DNA of 64,000 nucleotides, taken from positions 1 through 64,000 of the forward strand of contig CAZYJR010000005.1 of NCBI GenBank assembly GCA_964647905.1, written 5' to 3'. This DNA comes from CAZYJR01 sp964647905. Lineage in GTDB: Bacteria > Desulfobacterota > DSM-4660 > Desulfatiglandales > HGW-15. How positions within the stretch are numbered: position 1 is the first letter of the stretch; every line of letters starts with the position of its first letter. Below the pieces are notes generated by a model, which ran no database searches, was not told the DNA's origin, and saw only the letters and a program-made list of their open reading frames with translations. The position numbers were made by a program, and so were the translations under genes. Positions 16,565 to 26,400 of this stretch are shown here, in pieces.

Positions 16565-17197
16565 TCACCTGCTCATTCGGCCGAACACCACCCACTCCTC
16601 AGGGTCATCCGAAGCGGTATCCACCAGTATATGCTCCACTGAGAGCCCGGGAAAGCCTCGGATCAGTTCATCCAGGTCCACCGGCTCGAACATGTCTTTG
16701 TTGTTGAAGTAGGCCTTCTCGGTTCGGGCGTTGGAGTCGTAGTCTCCCCCGGATCGGCCCAGGATCCGCCTGATGGAGACCTCCTGTGGACAACGAGTCT
16801 CCTGGATCACCAGGGTCATATCGGCCTCCGCCGCCACCCGGGCGGCCCTTTTTCGGAGGGCCTGCGTGCCGAAGGTGGCGTCCAAGACCACACCCGCTCC
16901 CCGGGCCGCGAACCGACCGGCCATGGCGAACATTTCCTCGTACACCGCTTCACGCTTGCTCATGTCCGATGCCACCTTCTCATCGAAGATGTCCTGGTCC
17001 TTGAGGATCTCCAGGCGCAGCATATCGGTCCTTAGCACCAGATACCCCTTGAGCCGTGCGATGATCTCCGTGCTCCTGGTCTTGCACGAGGCCGGGAGCC
17101 CGCAGGAGATCAACACGGTTTCAGGGCCCAGGAGGCTTTCCATGTAAGGAACAAAGGCCTCGCGCATTCCCCTGTCCTTCCCTCCGGCGGGATTCAT
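16565..17197 (-). CDS. P-loop kinase/ATPase of the COG0645 type with altered Walker A
   Basis: A 210-aa AAA_33/zeta-like protein. In many bacteria this domain is the C-terminal half of a fused protein whose N-terminal half is the phosphotransferase encoded next door. Here the two are separate, with an ATGA overlap. The Walker A reads GLPASCKT (33-40): the sixth residue, normally Gly, is Cys38. Downstream motifs are intact (LRTDMLR, GAGVVLDATF, RRILGR). The start may instead be Met11 (17167), which has a better ribosome site. Function and substrate are unknown. Confidence 0.78.
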   Translation of the reverse strand: MNPAGGKDRGMREAFVPYMESLLGPETVLISCGLPASCKTRSTEIIARLKGYLVLRTDMLRLEILKDQDIFDEKVASDMSKREAVYEEMFAMAGRFAARGAGVVLDATFGTQALRKRAARVAAEADMTLVIQETRCPQEVSIRRILGRSGGDYDSNARTEKAYFNNKDMFEPVDLDELIRGFPGLSVEHILVDTASDDPEEWVVFGRMSR

Positions 17198-18198
17198 TCC
17201 CGGATATAGGACCGGGCCAAGGCGAAGTAGCTCCGGGCGGTTCGAGCCGCTTCCTCCTTGGCCGCCCGGGAGATGCCTTGGTCTTCCAGTTGAAAGCTCA
17301 GGACCTTTCCCCTCACATAGGCCCTGTACACCTTATAAAAGGTCAGGAGGAGCTCCATCCCCTTTTCTCCGGCCCGGCGGGCATAGCGCTCCCACAGGTA
17401 ATCCGCAAGCCCCCACCCTCCCCGGTACTCCAGGTCCATGAGCAGAAAGGCTATATCAGCCAGCGTGTCCGTGTATCTGAAACGGTCGTTGAACTCTATG
17501 CAGTCGATCACCGCCACTCTTTCTTGATCCAGCAGGCAGACGTGTTCCATGTGGAGGTCTCCGTGGCAGTCCCGTATGCCGCCCTTGGAGACGCGCTCCT
17601 CGAAGAGCCACGACCTTTCCCGGAAGAACTCTTCGGTCCAGTCCCTTATTTTTTCGTAGTCTTCCCTGTCAATGGTACGGCCCACATACGGCCGGGTCTG
17701 CTCGAAGTTCTCGTCCGTGTTGACCTTGAAGCTCTCCCGGCTGCCGAACTCATCGATCGCCGACGAGCGCTCGGCCCTGCGGTGAAAATCGGCCACCACC
17801 CGCGCGGTTTGCTCCAGGTGGTGCTCGCTCAGCTCCCCCCGCTCGTAGAGCGCGCGCATGAGCCTTTGCTCCGGGATGCGCCGCATCCGCACCGCATAGT
17901 CCACTATCTCGCCTTCTCCTCCCAACCGGTCCCCGCCCTCTTGCCTGACGACAGGGATAACCCCCAGGTATACGTCTTCCGCGAGCCGCTGATTGAGGCG
18001 GACCTCCTCCCCGCAGTAGCGCCGCCGGAGCTCCAGGGTGGAAAAGTCAAGGAAACCGAAGTCCACCGGCTTCTTTATCTTATAGACGAAATCGTCCGCC
18101 ACCAGGACCATGGAGATGTGGGTCTGTATGAGTCTCACCTCCCTGGTGGGATCGGGCAGTGAGGCGGGTCTCAGGAGGTCTTCAATCCTAGCGGCCAT
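17194..18198 (-). CDS. Aminoglycoside phosphotransferase-like kinase (COG2187 type)
   Basis: A 334-aa protein with a protein-kinase-like fold of the APH/choline kinase type. Nucleotide-binding Lys lies in DDFVYKIKKPVDFGFLDF; catalytic loop is DCHGDLHMEHVCLLD with the HGDLH motif; the metal Asp is in VIDCIEFNDRFRYTDTLADIAFL. The ATG at 18198 has GGAGGG 8 nt upstream; ATG 18204 is too close to it. It overlaps the PHP gene by 11 nt and the ATPase gene by 4 nt. It is not evidence of antibiotic resistance; the natural substrate of this group is unknown. Confidence 0.8.
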   Translation of the reverse strand: MAARIEDLLRPASLPDPTREVRLIQTHISMVLVADDFVYKIKKPVDFGFLDFSTLELRRRYCGEEVRLNQRLAEDVYLGVIPVVRQEGGDRLGGEGEIVDYAVRMRRIPEQRLMRALYERGELSEHHLEQTARVVADFHRRAERSSAIDEFGSRESFKVNTDENFEQTRPYVGRTIDREDYEKIRDWTEEFFRERSWLFEERVSKGGIRDCHGDLHMEHVCLLDQERVAVIDCIEFNDRFRYTDTLADIAFLLMDLEYRGGWGLADYLWERYARRAGEKGMELLLTFYKVYRAYVRGKVLSFQLEDQGISRAAKEEAARTARSYFALARSYIRE

Positions 18199-19087
18199 CT
18201 TCATTTCCCTCCGGGGTAATTCCGAACTGTGCGGCCACAAAAGCGGGGATATCCAGGGTCCCCATGATCACCGGGCGCTGGTGGCAGTCTGAGCCGCCTG
18301 TGGCCATCAGCCCCTCGGACTCTGCAAAGGAGAGGTAAGAGCGGGTGGTGGCCGGGTCATGGCGCGAGTGCCAGCACTCCACCCCGTCGATGTAGGCGAG
18401 CATGGACCCGCGGATTATCCCCTGCTGCTCCTCCACCCTGCGGGTGTAGGAGACCAGCGAGGTGCCGTTGGGATCGTTGGGGTGAGCCAGGACAAGCTTC
18501 CCGCCGGCCCCGTGGGCCAGGGCCGAGGCCTCGGCCAGGCTGAGGGGCATCTTGGGCTCGTTGCATCTGACCAGGTACTTGTCAAAGGCCTCCTGCCTGT
18601 CAACGACCAATCCCTTGGAGACCAGGTACTCGGCTATGTGAGGCCGGCCGTAAGCCCCGTCCACACCGGCTTCTATGGCCTCCATGTCATCGGAGGTCAA
18701 CCCCGGGCTCCCCTCCCTTTCCAGCTCCCGGTTGAGATTCTTTAGGATCTTGTCCGCCCGCCTCCGGCGATGCTCCCGCAGCTCGATGAGCTTGTCCTTC
18801 AGCGCCCGGTATCGCGGATCGAAATCATAGGCCAGGAAATCCAGGGAGATGGGCTTTCCTTGCTTATACCCGGGATGGGAGAACGATACATTGAGCTCCA
18901 GGCCTCGGATATATCGGATTCCGGACTCCCGGGCCCGTTTCTCAGCCTCCTCCTGGCAGTCAATGGAGTCGTGATCCGTAATGGAGATCACATCGATGCC
19001 CCTGAGACGGGCCCGGGCGAAGATCCCGCTTATGCTCATGGCACCGTCGGAGCAGTCCCTGCTGTGTATGTGCAAATCGATTATCAT
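18188..19087 (-). CDS. PHP-domain phosphoesterase (TrpH/YciV-like)
   Basis: A 299-aa polymerase-and-histidinol-phosphatase domain protein, probably hydrolysing nucleoside 3',5'-bisphosphates or 5' RNA ends as its relatives do. The metal ligands are all present: DLHIHSRDCSDG, SITDHDSIDC, RGLELNV, VLAHPND, and GGSDCHQ near the C-terminus. It is the 5' gene of the minus-strand group and is divergent from the nucleoside phosphorylase gene across a 160-nt gap. Confidence 0.87.
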   Translation of the reverse strand: MIIDLHIHSRDCSDGAMSISGIFARARLRGIDVISITDHDSIDCQEEAEKRARESGIRYIRGLELNVSFSHPGYKQGKPISLDFLAYDFDPRYRALKDKLIELREHRRRRADKILKNLNRELEREGSPGLTSDDMEAIEAGVDGAYGRPHIAEYLVSKGLVVDRQEAFDKYLVRCNEPKMPLSLAEASALAHGAGGKLVLAHPNDPNGTSLVSYTRRVEEQQGIIRGSMLAYIDGVECWHSRHDPATTRSYLSFAESEGLMATGGSDCHQRPVIMGTLDIPAFVAAQFGITPEGNEDGR

Positions 19088-19247
19088 CCCTGAGGCCCGC
19101 CCCGCATCTTATTCCGCGCCCCCTCACTGTCAACCATTTTGTCTTGGGGCGCTGCACCCCTTTCCAGACAAACTCCTTTATGGTAACAGTCTCTGCTCGA
19201 GGAAGGTAACCGCGATTTGAAACCCTAATTTCAGGCGGGGTGGAGCC

Positions 19248-20138
19248 ATGATTGTGATGGAGACCGTGGATCGGGCGGCGGGCTTCCTGGCCTCCAGGAT
19301 GTCCCTGAGACCGGTGGCCGGGATGATAACCGGTACGGGCCTGGGGGGTCTCACCGATGAGATGGAGGTGGAATCCCGGGTCTCTTACAGCGAGATACCC
19401 GGCTTTCCCCGGTCCACCGTGGCCGGGCACAAAGGGACACTGGCCTGCGGGGAGATCTCCCGTAGGAGCGTGGTGGTCATGGAGGGCAGGTTTCACCTAT
19501 ACGAGGGATATGACCCCTATGAGGTGACCTTCCCGGTGCGTGTCATGGCCAGGCTCGGGGTCAAATACCTCTTCATATCCAGTGCTGCGGGAGGATTGAA
19601 TCCCTGGTTCCGGCCCGGGGACGTGATGCTGGTGCTGGATCACATCAATTTGACCGGCGTGAATCCCCTGAGAGGACCCAACCCGGAGGAATTGGGGCCG
19701 CGCTTCCCGGACATGACCCGGGCCTATGACCCTCACTTGAGCGCGTTGGCCCGCGACCATGCCCTGGCCCGGGGAATCGATTTGAAGCAGGGCGTCTATG
19801 CCGGCCTCACCGGTCCCAGCCTGGAAACACCTGCGGAGACCCGTTTTCTGAGGGCAATGGGGGCCGATGCGGTGGGAATGTCAACCGTTCTGGAGGTGAT
19901 AGCCGCGGTCCACAGCGGCATGCGCGTCGGGGCCATAGTGGCTGTTACCAACGTCAACCTGCCGGACTGCATGGAGCCCACCTCCCTGGATGGTGTCATA
20001 GTCAATGCAGAGCGCGCCGCCCCCGCGCTCAAGAGCTTGTGGAGGGGGGTCTTGGGCTCCCTGGAGCCTGAGGCGGGCCTTGCGGATCACGGCGGGCAAG
20101 AGAGGCCCAAGGAAGGGTGCCATAATGGAACAGGCTGA
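19248..20138 (+). CDS. Purine nucleoside phosphorylase (trimeric type)
   Basis: A 296-aa phosphorylase that splits purine nucleosides with phosphate. It has ITGTGLGGL (phosphate loop), VAGHKG, GRFHLYEGYDPYEVTFPVRV, ISSAAGGLNP, the purine-site GLTGPSLETPAETRFLRAMGADAVGMS, and AVTNVN, whose Asn fits 6-oxopurines. It overlaps by 14 nt the gene for MTA/SAH deaminase, which makes just such 6-oxo nucleosides. Methylthioinosine is therefore a likely substrate beside inosine and guanosine. The last 25 residues are Gly-rich and may be unstructured. Confidence 0.88.
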   Translation: MIVMETVDRAAGFLASRMSLRPVAGMITGTGLGGLTDEMEVESRVSYSEIPGFPRSTVAGHKGTLACGEISRRSVVVMEGRFHLYEGYDPYEVTFPVRVMARLGVKYLFISSAAGGLNPWFRPGDVMLVLDHINLTGVNPLRGPNPEELGPRFPDMTRAYDPHLSALARDHALARGIDLKQGVYAGLTGPSLETPAETRFLRAMGADAVGMSTVLEVIAAVHSGMRVGAIVAVTNVNLPDCMEPTSLDGVIVNAERAAPALKSLWRGVLGSLEPEAGLADHGGQERPKEGCHNGTG

Positions 20139-21447
20139 TATCCTGGTCGAAAACGCCACCATCATCACGGTGGACCCGGCGGACACGGTGATAGAAAACG
20201 GTGTGTTGACGATCAGCGGAGACACCATAACCCATGTGGGACCGGCGGACGGGATTGAGCGGCGGGCGAAAAAAAGGATGGACGCCAGGGGGGGCATAGC
20301 CCTGCCCGGCCTGGTGAACGCCCACACCCACGCGGCAATGACGCTTTTCCGGGGCCTGGCCGACGACCTTCCCTTGATGGAGTGGCTGGCTGACTACATC
20401 TTCCCTGTGGAAAGGCGCATGGACCCTGACTTTGTCAGGACGGGGAGCCTGCTTGCCTGCGCCGAGATGATCCTATCTGGAACCACCACGTTTTGCGACA
20501 TGTACCTCTTCGAGGCCGAGACCGCGCGTGCGGCCAAGGAGGCCGGTATGCGCTGCTTGGTGGGGGAAGTGTTGTACGACTTCGAGTCCCCCTCATACGG
20601 GGACCTGGAGAACGGATTCCGCACCACCGAGGCCCTGATTGAGGAGTGGCGGGGAGACCCTTTGGTGTCGGCGGCCGTGGAGCCGCACTCCCTTTTCACC
20701 TGCAGCCCGGAGCTCCTCACCCGGGCCCGGGATACGGCCGAGGCCCATGAGGTCCCTTTGGTCATCCATGTGGCCGAGACCGAGAACGAGTTGGGCCAGG
20801 TCCGAGAGCGTTACGGCAGGAGGCCCGTCGAGCACCTCGAGGACCTGGGGCTGCTGGGACCGCGCTTGATCGCGGTCCACTGCGTGCACCTGCGGGAGCA
20901 CGAGATCGCCATGCTGGCCCGATCCGGGGTAAAGGTGATCCACAACCCGGAGAGCAATATGAAGCTGGCATCAGGCGTGGCCCCGGTCCCCCGCCTCCTG
21001 GATGCCGGGATATGCGTATCCCTGGGCACTGACGGTTGCGCATCCAACAACAACCTGGATCTCCTCTGCGAAATGGACACGGCCGCCAAGCTCCACAAGG
21101 TACACACCATGGAGGCCACCACCCTCGGTGCGGGGGCGGTCCTCCGCATGGCCACCATAGAGGGGGCGAGGGCCCTGGGGTTGGATGGGATGATCGGTTC
21201 ATTGGAACCCGGGAAGAAGGCGGACGTGGTCATCGTGGAAACGGACGCCCCCCACATGACCCCCATGTACAACCCGGTCTCGCAACTGGTCTATTCGGCC
21301 TCGGGCGCGGACGTGCGCCACTCCATAATAAACGGGAGCGTGGTCATGGAGGACAGGATCCTAAAGACCCTGGACGTCCGGGATATCCTGGGGCGGGTTG
21401 ACCGCAGGGCCGAAGACGTGCGCCTATGGACGGCTAAAGACCACTAG
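20125..21447 (+). CDS. mtaD: 5-methylthioadenosine/S-adenosylhomocysteine deaminase
   Basis: A 440-aa amidohydrolase that deaminates MTA and SAH to the inosine forms. Zn ligands: HTHAAM (about 68), HVAETENE, VHCVHLREHEI, and TDGCASNNNLD. The PGLVNAHTHAAMTLFRGLADDLPLMEWL and HNPESNMKLASG segments are typical of MtaD. The ATG at 20125 follows AAGGAAGGGTG; the longer open frame upstream overlaps the phosphorylase and is not the start. It converges with the metallophosphoesterase gene (24-nt overlap). Confidence 0.93.
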   Translation: MEQADILVENATIITVDPADTVIENGVLTISGDTITHVGPADGIERRAKKRMDARGGIALPGLVNAHTHAAMTLFRGLADDLPLMEWLADYIFPVERRMDPDFVRTGSLLACAEMILSGTTTFCDMYLFEAETARAAKEAGMRCLVGEVLYDFESPSYGDLENGFRTTEALIEEWRGDPLVSAAVEPHSLFTCSPELLTRARDTAEAHEVPLVIHVAETENELGQVRERYGRRPVEHLEDLGLLGPRLIAVHCVHLREHEIAMLARSGVKVIHNPESNMKLASGVAPVPRLLDAGICVSLGTDGCASNNNLDLLCEMDTAAKLHKVHTMEATTLGAGAVLRMATIEGARALGLDGMIGSLEPGKKADVVIVETDAPHMTPMYNPVSQLVYSASGADVRHSIINGSVVMEDRILKTLDVRDILGRVDRRAEDVRLWTAKDH

Positions 21448-22551
21448 GGTGATCTCCGGAGGGCTCAGGACCCTGACAGGCGGCCCCCAGGTCCCGGTGC
21501 CCCTGCTGACATAGAGGAGTGAGCCATTCCCCGGCTCGTAGAGGCCCTTGAAATAAGGATAGGCCTTTGCCACCACCAGGCCGAAGGGGAAGATCTGCCC
21601 TCCGTGGGTGTGTCCGGAGAGCTGGATGTCGAAACCACCCAGGGCGCCTTGCTCGACTCGAGGCCTGTGGGTGAGCAGGATCACCAAACGGCCGGGCGGT
21701 ATGCCTGAGAGGATGCGCTCGGCCGGGGGCGGCGGATCCCGCCCTTGCCGCGTCCCGGCCGGATCGTCCATTCCGGCCACGACCAGCCAAGGTGCCGGAG
21801 CGGCCGCCCGGTTTCGAAGGACCTCGAATCCCACCCCTTCCATGAAGGCAAGGCTTTGTTCCAAGCCGGCGTAAAACTCGTGGTTGCCCGTGACCGCATA
21901 CTTACCCAGAGGAGGGTTGAGCGCCTTGAAGGCCGCCTGCATCCTCTCCGGCTCCCTTATCCCCCTGTCCAGGAAGTCGCCCGTGGCGACAATCACGTCC
22001 GGGGCCAACATTGACACACGCCGGGCTATGCGCTCGGCCTGTTTAGCGCCGTTGATCTCGCCCAGGTGGAGGTCGGATATCTGCACCACCCGCAGTCGAT
22101 CAAGATGAGGGGGCAGCTTTGCGGTTTCCAGCTCCAGTGTTTCCACCCTCAAGTCCTTTGCCTCGAAGTGACCGTAAATTCCGGCTGCGAGCGCCGCGGC
22201 CAGGGATAAGGCAAGACTCCGGCCGCCCCAGAGCCTCGCTTCGGGCCTCCGCGCCAGGGCCAGGAGCCCCCTGATGAGGTCCACGGCCCCCTGGGCGCAG
22301 ACGAACAAGAAGAGAAAGGCCATCCACTCGTATCCGACATGGAGGATCAGGGGGGATATCCCCTCGCCCCACCCGGGGCGGGCCAGGCGCCCGAGGACCG
22401 GGCAGAGGAAAAGGAACGCCAGCACCACCAGCACAGCCGACCGGCCCCGCCATGCCAACGGGCAGTGGCGGTGCACCTTGTAATAGAGGTAGGCGTGCAA
22501 GAGCGCGTATATCGCCAGAAACAAGGTAAGGAACATGATGAACGAGGCCAT
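21424..22551 (-). CDS. Membrane metallophosphoesterase (YkuE/YaeI-like)
   Basis: A 375-aa calcineurin-type phosphoesterase. About four hydrophobic segments lie in the first 140 residues. Then come the five metal motifs: QISDLHLG, ATGDFLDRG, TGNHEFYAG, LLTHRP and LSGHTHGGQIFPFG. The domain probably faces the periplasm and its substrate may be a lipid phosphate such as a UDP-diacylglucosamine, but that is inference. The ATG at 22551 begins MASFIMFLTLFLAIYALL after AAGGGA; the frame is open for 19 more codons upstream without support. Confidence 0.87.
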   Translation of the reverse strand: MASFIMFLTLFLAIYALLHAYLYYKVHRHCPLAWRGRSAVLVVLAFLFLCPVLGRLARPGWGEGISPLILHVGYEWMAFLFLFVCAQGAVDLIRGLLALARRPEARLWGGRSLALSLAAALAAGIYGHFEAKDLRVETLELETAKLPPHLDRLRVVQISDLHLGEINGAKQAERIARRVSMLAPDVIVATGDFLDRGIREPERMQAAFKALNPPLGKYAVTGNHEFYAGLEQSLAFMEGVGFEVLRNRAAAPAPWLVVAGMDDPAGTRQGRDPPPPAERILSGIPPGRLVILLTHRPRVEQGALGGFDIQLSGHTHGGQIFPFGLVVAKAYPYFKGLYEPGNGSLLYVSRGTGTWGPPVRVLSPPEITLVVFSRP

Positions 22552-22643
22552 ATGCGTTGATCCCTTGCAAAGCTCGGGCAATGTATTAGAATTGGATGGT
22601 TCAGTCAACCGCCCCGCGCCCCTGGAGACCGGATTAGGCCAAA

Positions 22644-23441
22644 ATGCATCCTCCCCGCGTGCAGTCTCGTTTCATCGCCCTTGGAAGCCGCCTGCGCGGT
22701 GTACCAGAGGTGCGCACATTGGGGGTGAGGCCCAACTTCCAGGACTACACCGAGGAGGAGCAGGAGGAGATACTGAGCGCGCCCCTGGTCCTATACCCCA
22801 CGAGGAACTATGCGCAGTTCCTGACCACCCTGGGGAGGCCTATTTTCCCCAGCCTTGAGACCTACCTCTACGCCGATGAAAAGATCCTGCAGACCACCCT
22901 GTTTCAGATGCTGGGAATCAGCCACCCCTTGACACGGTTCTACTACCCCCTCCATCACCACCGGATCCTGGACGATTTCTCCTTCCCGTTGATCGCCAAG
23001 CTTCCCAGGGCCTCCTCGCGCGGCCGGGGGGTCTTCAGGGTAGAGAGCCCTTCGGATCTCAGGGACTACCTGCAACGGACCCGGGTTGCCTACATCCAGG
23101 AGTATCTTCCCCACCGGCGTGACCTGAGGGTGGTGCTGGTGAACTACGAGCCGGTGCTGGCCTATTGGCGGAGGGCCGCCCCGGGCGGCTTCAAGACCAA
23201 CCTCTCCCAGGGAGGTGTCCCGGATTTCGAGGGGATTCCGAGAGAAGCCGTGGCCTTTGCCAGCGAATGCGCCAGGAAGTGCAGATTCAACGATGTTGGA
23301 CTTGACTTCATCAACTGCCATGGAAGATGGTACCTCATCGAGGCCAACATGATGTACGGTCGAAAAGGCCTTTTTCTCCAGGGCATGGACCTAAAGGAAA
23401 TCATTAGAGAGAAGCTCTTATATGGCAAAATCACTCCGTGA
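22644..23441 (+). CDS. ATP-grasp (RimK-like) ligase
   Basis: A 265-aa ATP-grasp protein related to RimK and glutathione synthase ligases, which join a carboxylate to an amine using ATP. Visible features: FPLIAKLPRASSRGRGVFRV (ATP-binding Lys and Gly-rich loop), AYIQEYLPHRRDLRVVLV, and late VGLDFINCHGRWYLIEAN with the Mg-binding Glu and Asn. The substrate is unknown. It overlaps the PBP1A gene by 20 nt, so a cell-wall or envelope role is possible. Confidence 0.83.
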   Translation: MHPPRVQSRFIALGSRLRGVPEVRTLGVRPNFQDYTEEEQEEILSAPLVLYPTRNYAQFLTTLGRPIFPSLETYLYADEKILQTTLFQMLGISHPLTRFYYPLHHHRILDDFSFPLIAKLPRASSRGRGVFRVESPSDLRDYLQRTRVAYIQEYLPHRRDLRVVLVNYEPVLAYWRRAAPGGFKTNLSQGGVPDFEGIPREAVAFASECARKCRFNDVGLDFINCHGRWYLIEANMMYGRKGLFLQGMDLKEIIREKLLYGKITP

Positions 23442-26400
23442 CGCCACTGGCCTCTACATCGGGAAACGCCCCAAACGCTTCCGGGTGTGGAAACTATTCC
23501 TCTACTTGGCAATCGCTTCAGTGATGGGCCTCATGGGCCTGCTGGGGGCGGTCTATTACGAGGTCTCGAGCGAGGCCTCCTCCCGCATCCAAGAGGGGGC
23601 TATCCGCCGGGTGATATTCTCGGAGAGCCCGGTCTACTATGACGACGGCAAGACCCCCATCGGCGTTTTTTTTGAAAAGACCCACAGGCAGTACATCGAT
23701 TACCGGGAGATCCCCAAGACCTTTGTCAAGGCCATCGTAGCCGCGGAAGACAAGAACTTCTTCGATCACCCCGGGTTTGATGTGAGCGCCATAGTACGGG
23801 CCTTTGTGGCCAATCTCAAGGCCGGGCGTATCGTACAGGGCGGTAGCACCATCACCCAGCAGACAGCCAAGAATGTGTTCAAGCGCCAGAGACGGTCATA
23901 CACGGCAAAGCTCAAGGAGCTCTTCCAGGCCCTGCTCCTGGAACGGAAGTACTCCAAGGAGCAGATCCTGGAGTTCTACGCCAATCAGTTCTTTGTGAGC
24001 GGCTTTGGCCGGGGCCTTCAAATCGCCTCGAGATACTTCTTTGACAAGGACGCAGGAGACCTGGACCTGGTGGAGAGCGCATTCATAGCCGGGTGTGTCA
24101 AGGGCCCCAACAGATACAACCCTTTCATCAAGAAGACGGAGGCCGAACGGGAGCAGGCTCTCCGGGAGGCCAAGCTCCGTAAGGACTATGTCCTGGAGCA
24201 GATGCTCGAGCTCAACTTCGTCACCCGGGAGGAATATGAAGAAGCCAGGGAAAAGGAGGTCCCGTTCAAGGAGGGCCGGGTCACCTACCGGCTGAACGTC
24301 ATCCTGGACTACGTGCGCGATCAACTCCAGTCACCCTACTTTCGGACCATACTGGAGGAGGAAGGCATTGAGAATATCGCCACCTCGGGGATCAGGATCC
24401 ATACCTCCATCAACCGCGAGCTCCAGCAAGGGACCCTGGAGAGTCTGAGGGCCCACCTGCCAGCACTGGATGTCAAGCTCCAGGGCTATGATACCCGGGC
24501 CCTTCAGGAGCGTTATGAAAGACTGAAGGAGAACCCGTCGGACCTCTCGGGTGAAGGGCTGCCCATCATAGCTCGAGTGAGCGGGATCCATGCGGATTCG
24601 GATGAGCCGTACCTGGATGTGTCATGGAAAGGCGGCGGAGGCGCAATCGATTTCCAGGGAATGGAGGACATGGGCGAGGCCTGGGTCCAGAGCCGGAAGG
24701 GGGTTTGGGAATCCTTCAACAAGTCGGACGTGCCTGACTTCCTGGAGCTGTTCAGCCGGGGAGACATGGTGGCGGTGATCCGGGACGGAGACGGCCCGGA
24801 TCTTCGGCTCACCCAGATCCCCGAGCTCGACGGAGGGGCCGTAGTGCTTCAGGGGGGGATGATACGAGCCATGGCCGGTGGATACTTCAACCGCTTCTTC
24901 AACCGGGCCGTGGACGCCAAACGCCAAATGGGTTCGATTTTCAAGCCCATAGTATACACCGCCGCGCTTCAGCTCAAGTGGAACCCCTTGGACACCCTAA
25001 GGAACGTACGAGACCTCTTCAGCTTCGAGAAGACCTACTACCTCCCCAAGCCGGACCACGAGCCCGAATCAGAGGACGTATCCATGGCCTGGGCCGGGGT
25101 CAAGTCCGAGAACCTGGCCACGGTCTGGCTCTTGTACCACCTGACCGATCACTTGAACCTGAGCGAGTTCAGGGAAGTGGTCCAGCGGATCGGGCTCCAC
25201 CGGCGTTCCAACGAATCCTACCGGGACTATGTACAACGCATCCGCGATAAGCACGGGGTGTTGGTGGACGAAGACGCTTTGATGGAGGCCGCCTTTACCG
25301 AGGCCAAGAAGGAGATCGAATCCGATGTGATCTTCGCGGGCCACGACGCGGCATTGGATAACCTGAGGAGACTGCACTACCGTGTGGAGAGGGACGCCTT
25401 GGACATGGAGGATGCGGCCCATCGCCGTATACTGCGCCTGAATTACCAGAGGCTCAAGGACTTGAACGTGGAACTTGAAGAAACTTTGGAGAGGCTGGGG
25501 ACACTCCTGGACCGGGTTTCGCCGGGGTCGGATCAGTCAGGCCGGGGTTACGGCGAGCTGGCGACCCTGTTGGGACGGTTCGTAGTGGAGGACTATCCGG
25601 ATCGGCGCGGACGGCGCCTGGTCTTCCCTTTCACTTCAGCAGGGGCCTCAGGAGAGGTCTCCAGAAGCCCGCTGGCGGTGGAGGAGGTCCTGGATGATCC
25701 GGGGCTGCTGGATCCGGACGGGATATGGGTGGCCGGTGTGCTTCCCTCAGAGGTCCTGGACATCCTCCGGGACCGGATGGTTATCACGTTCAAGGACTTG
25801 GTCTCGCAGCAGCGCTACGACCTGGAGCTCCTCTACAGGATCAGGGACTTCAGGACCCTGGTAAACCTCCACTACCTCAGGGAGCTGGCGCGCAACATGG
25901 GCGTATCCACCCCACTGGATCCCGTGCTCTCGTTCCCCCTGGGTGCGAACGCGGTGAGCATTGCGGAGATGGCCCGCGCCTATCATACCATGATGTGCGG
26001 TCGGATGTGGCCGCTGGGCCGGACGCTTTCCGACCAGATGATCCCGGTGATCAAGCGTATCGAGGACCGCCAGGGGCAGGTCATATGGGACTACGAACCA
26101 AGAACGGGCGCCCTCCTGTCCCCGAAGGTATCCGGCATGGTCTCGGAGATACTCCGCCTGGTGGTGGAGCGCGGCACAGGGAAGCGCGCGCACGGCGAGG
26201 TCCGCCTGTCCGTCCCGACCGGCGAAGGGAGCGAGACCGAGCTTCCCATACCCGCCTTCGGCAAGACGGGCACCGCCAATCGCTACACCAACTCCGGGTT
26301 CGTAGGGTTCGTTCCGGGGCCCGGGGGGGAGGCGAGCGCCCTGGACAGAGACAACGGGTATGTAATAGCCTGCTATGTGGGATTCGATGACAACCGCCCG

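Noticed and set aside
17194..18198. Aminoglycoside resistance gene
   Set aside because: The fold is APH-like, but the neighbour and motifs fit the chromosomal COG2187 group, with no sign of a resistance cassette.
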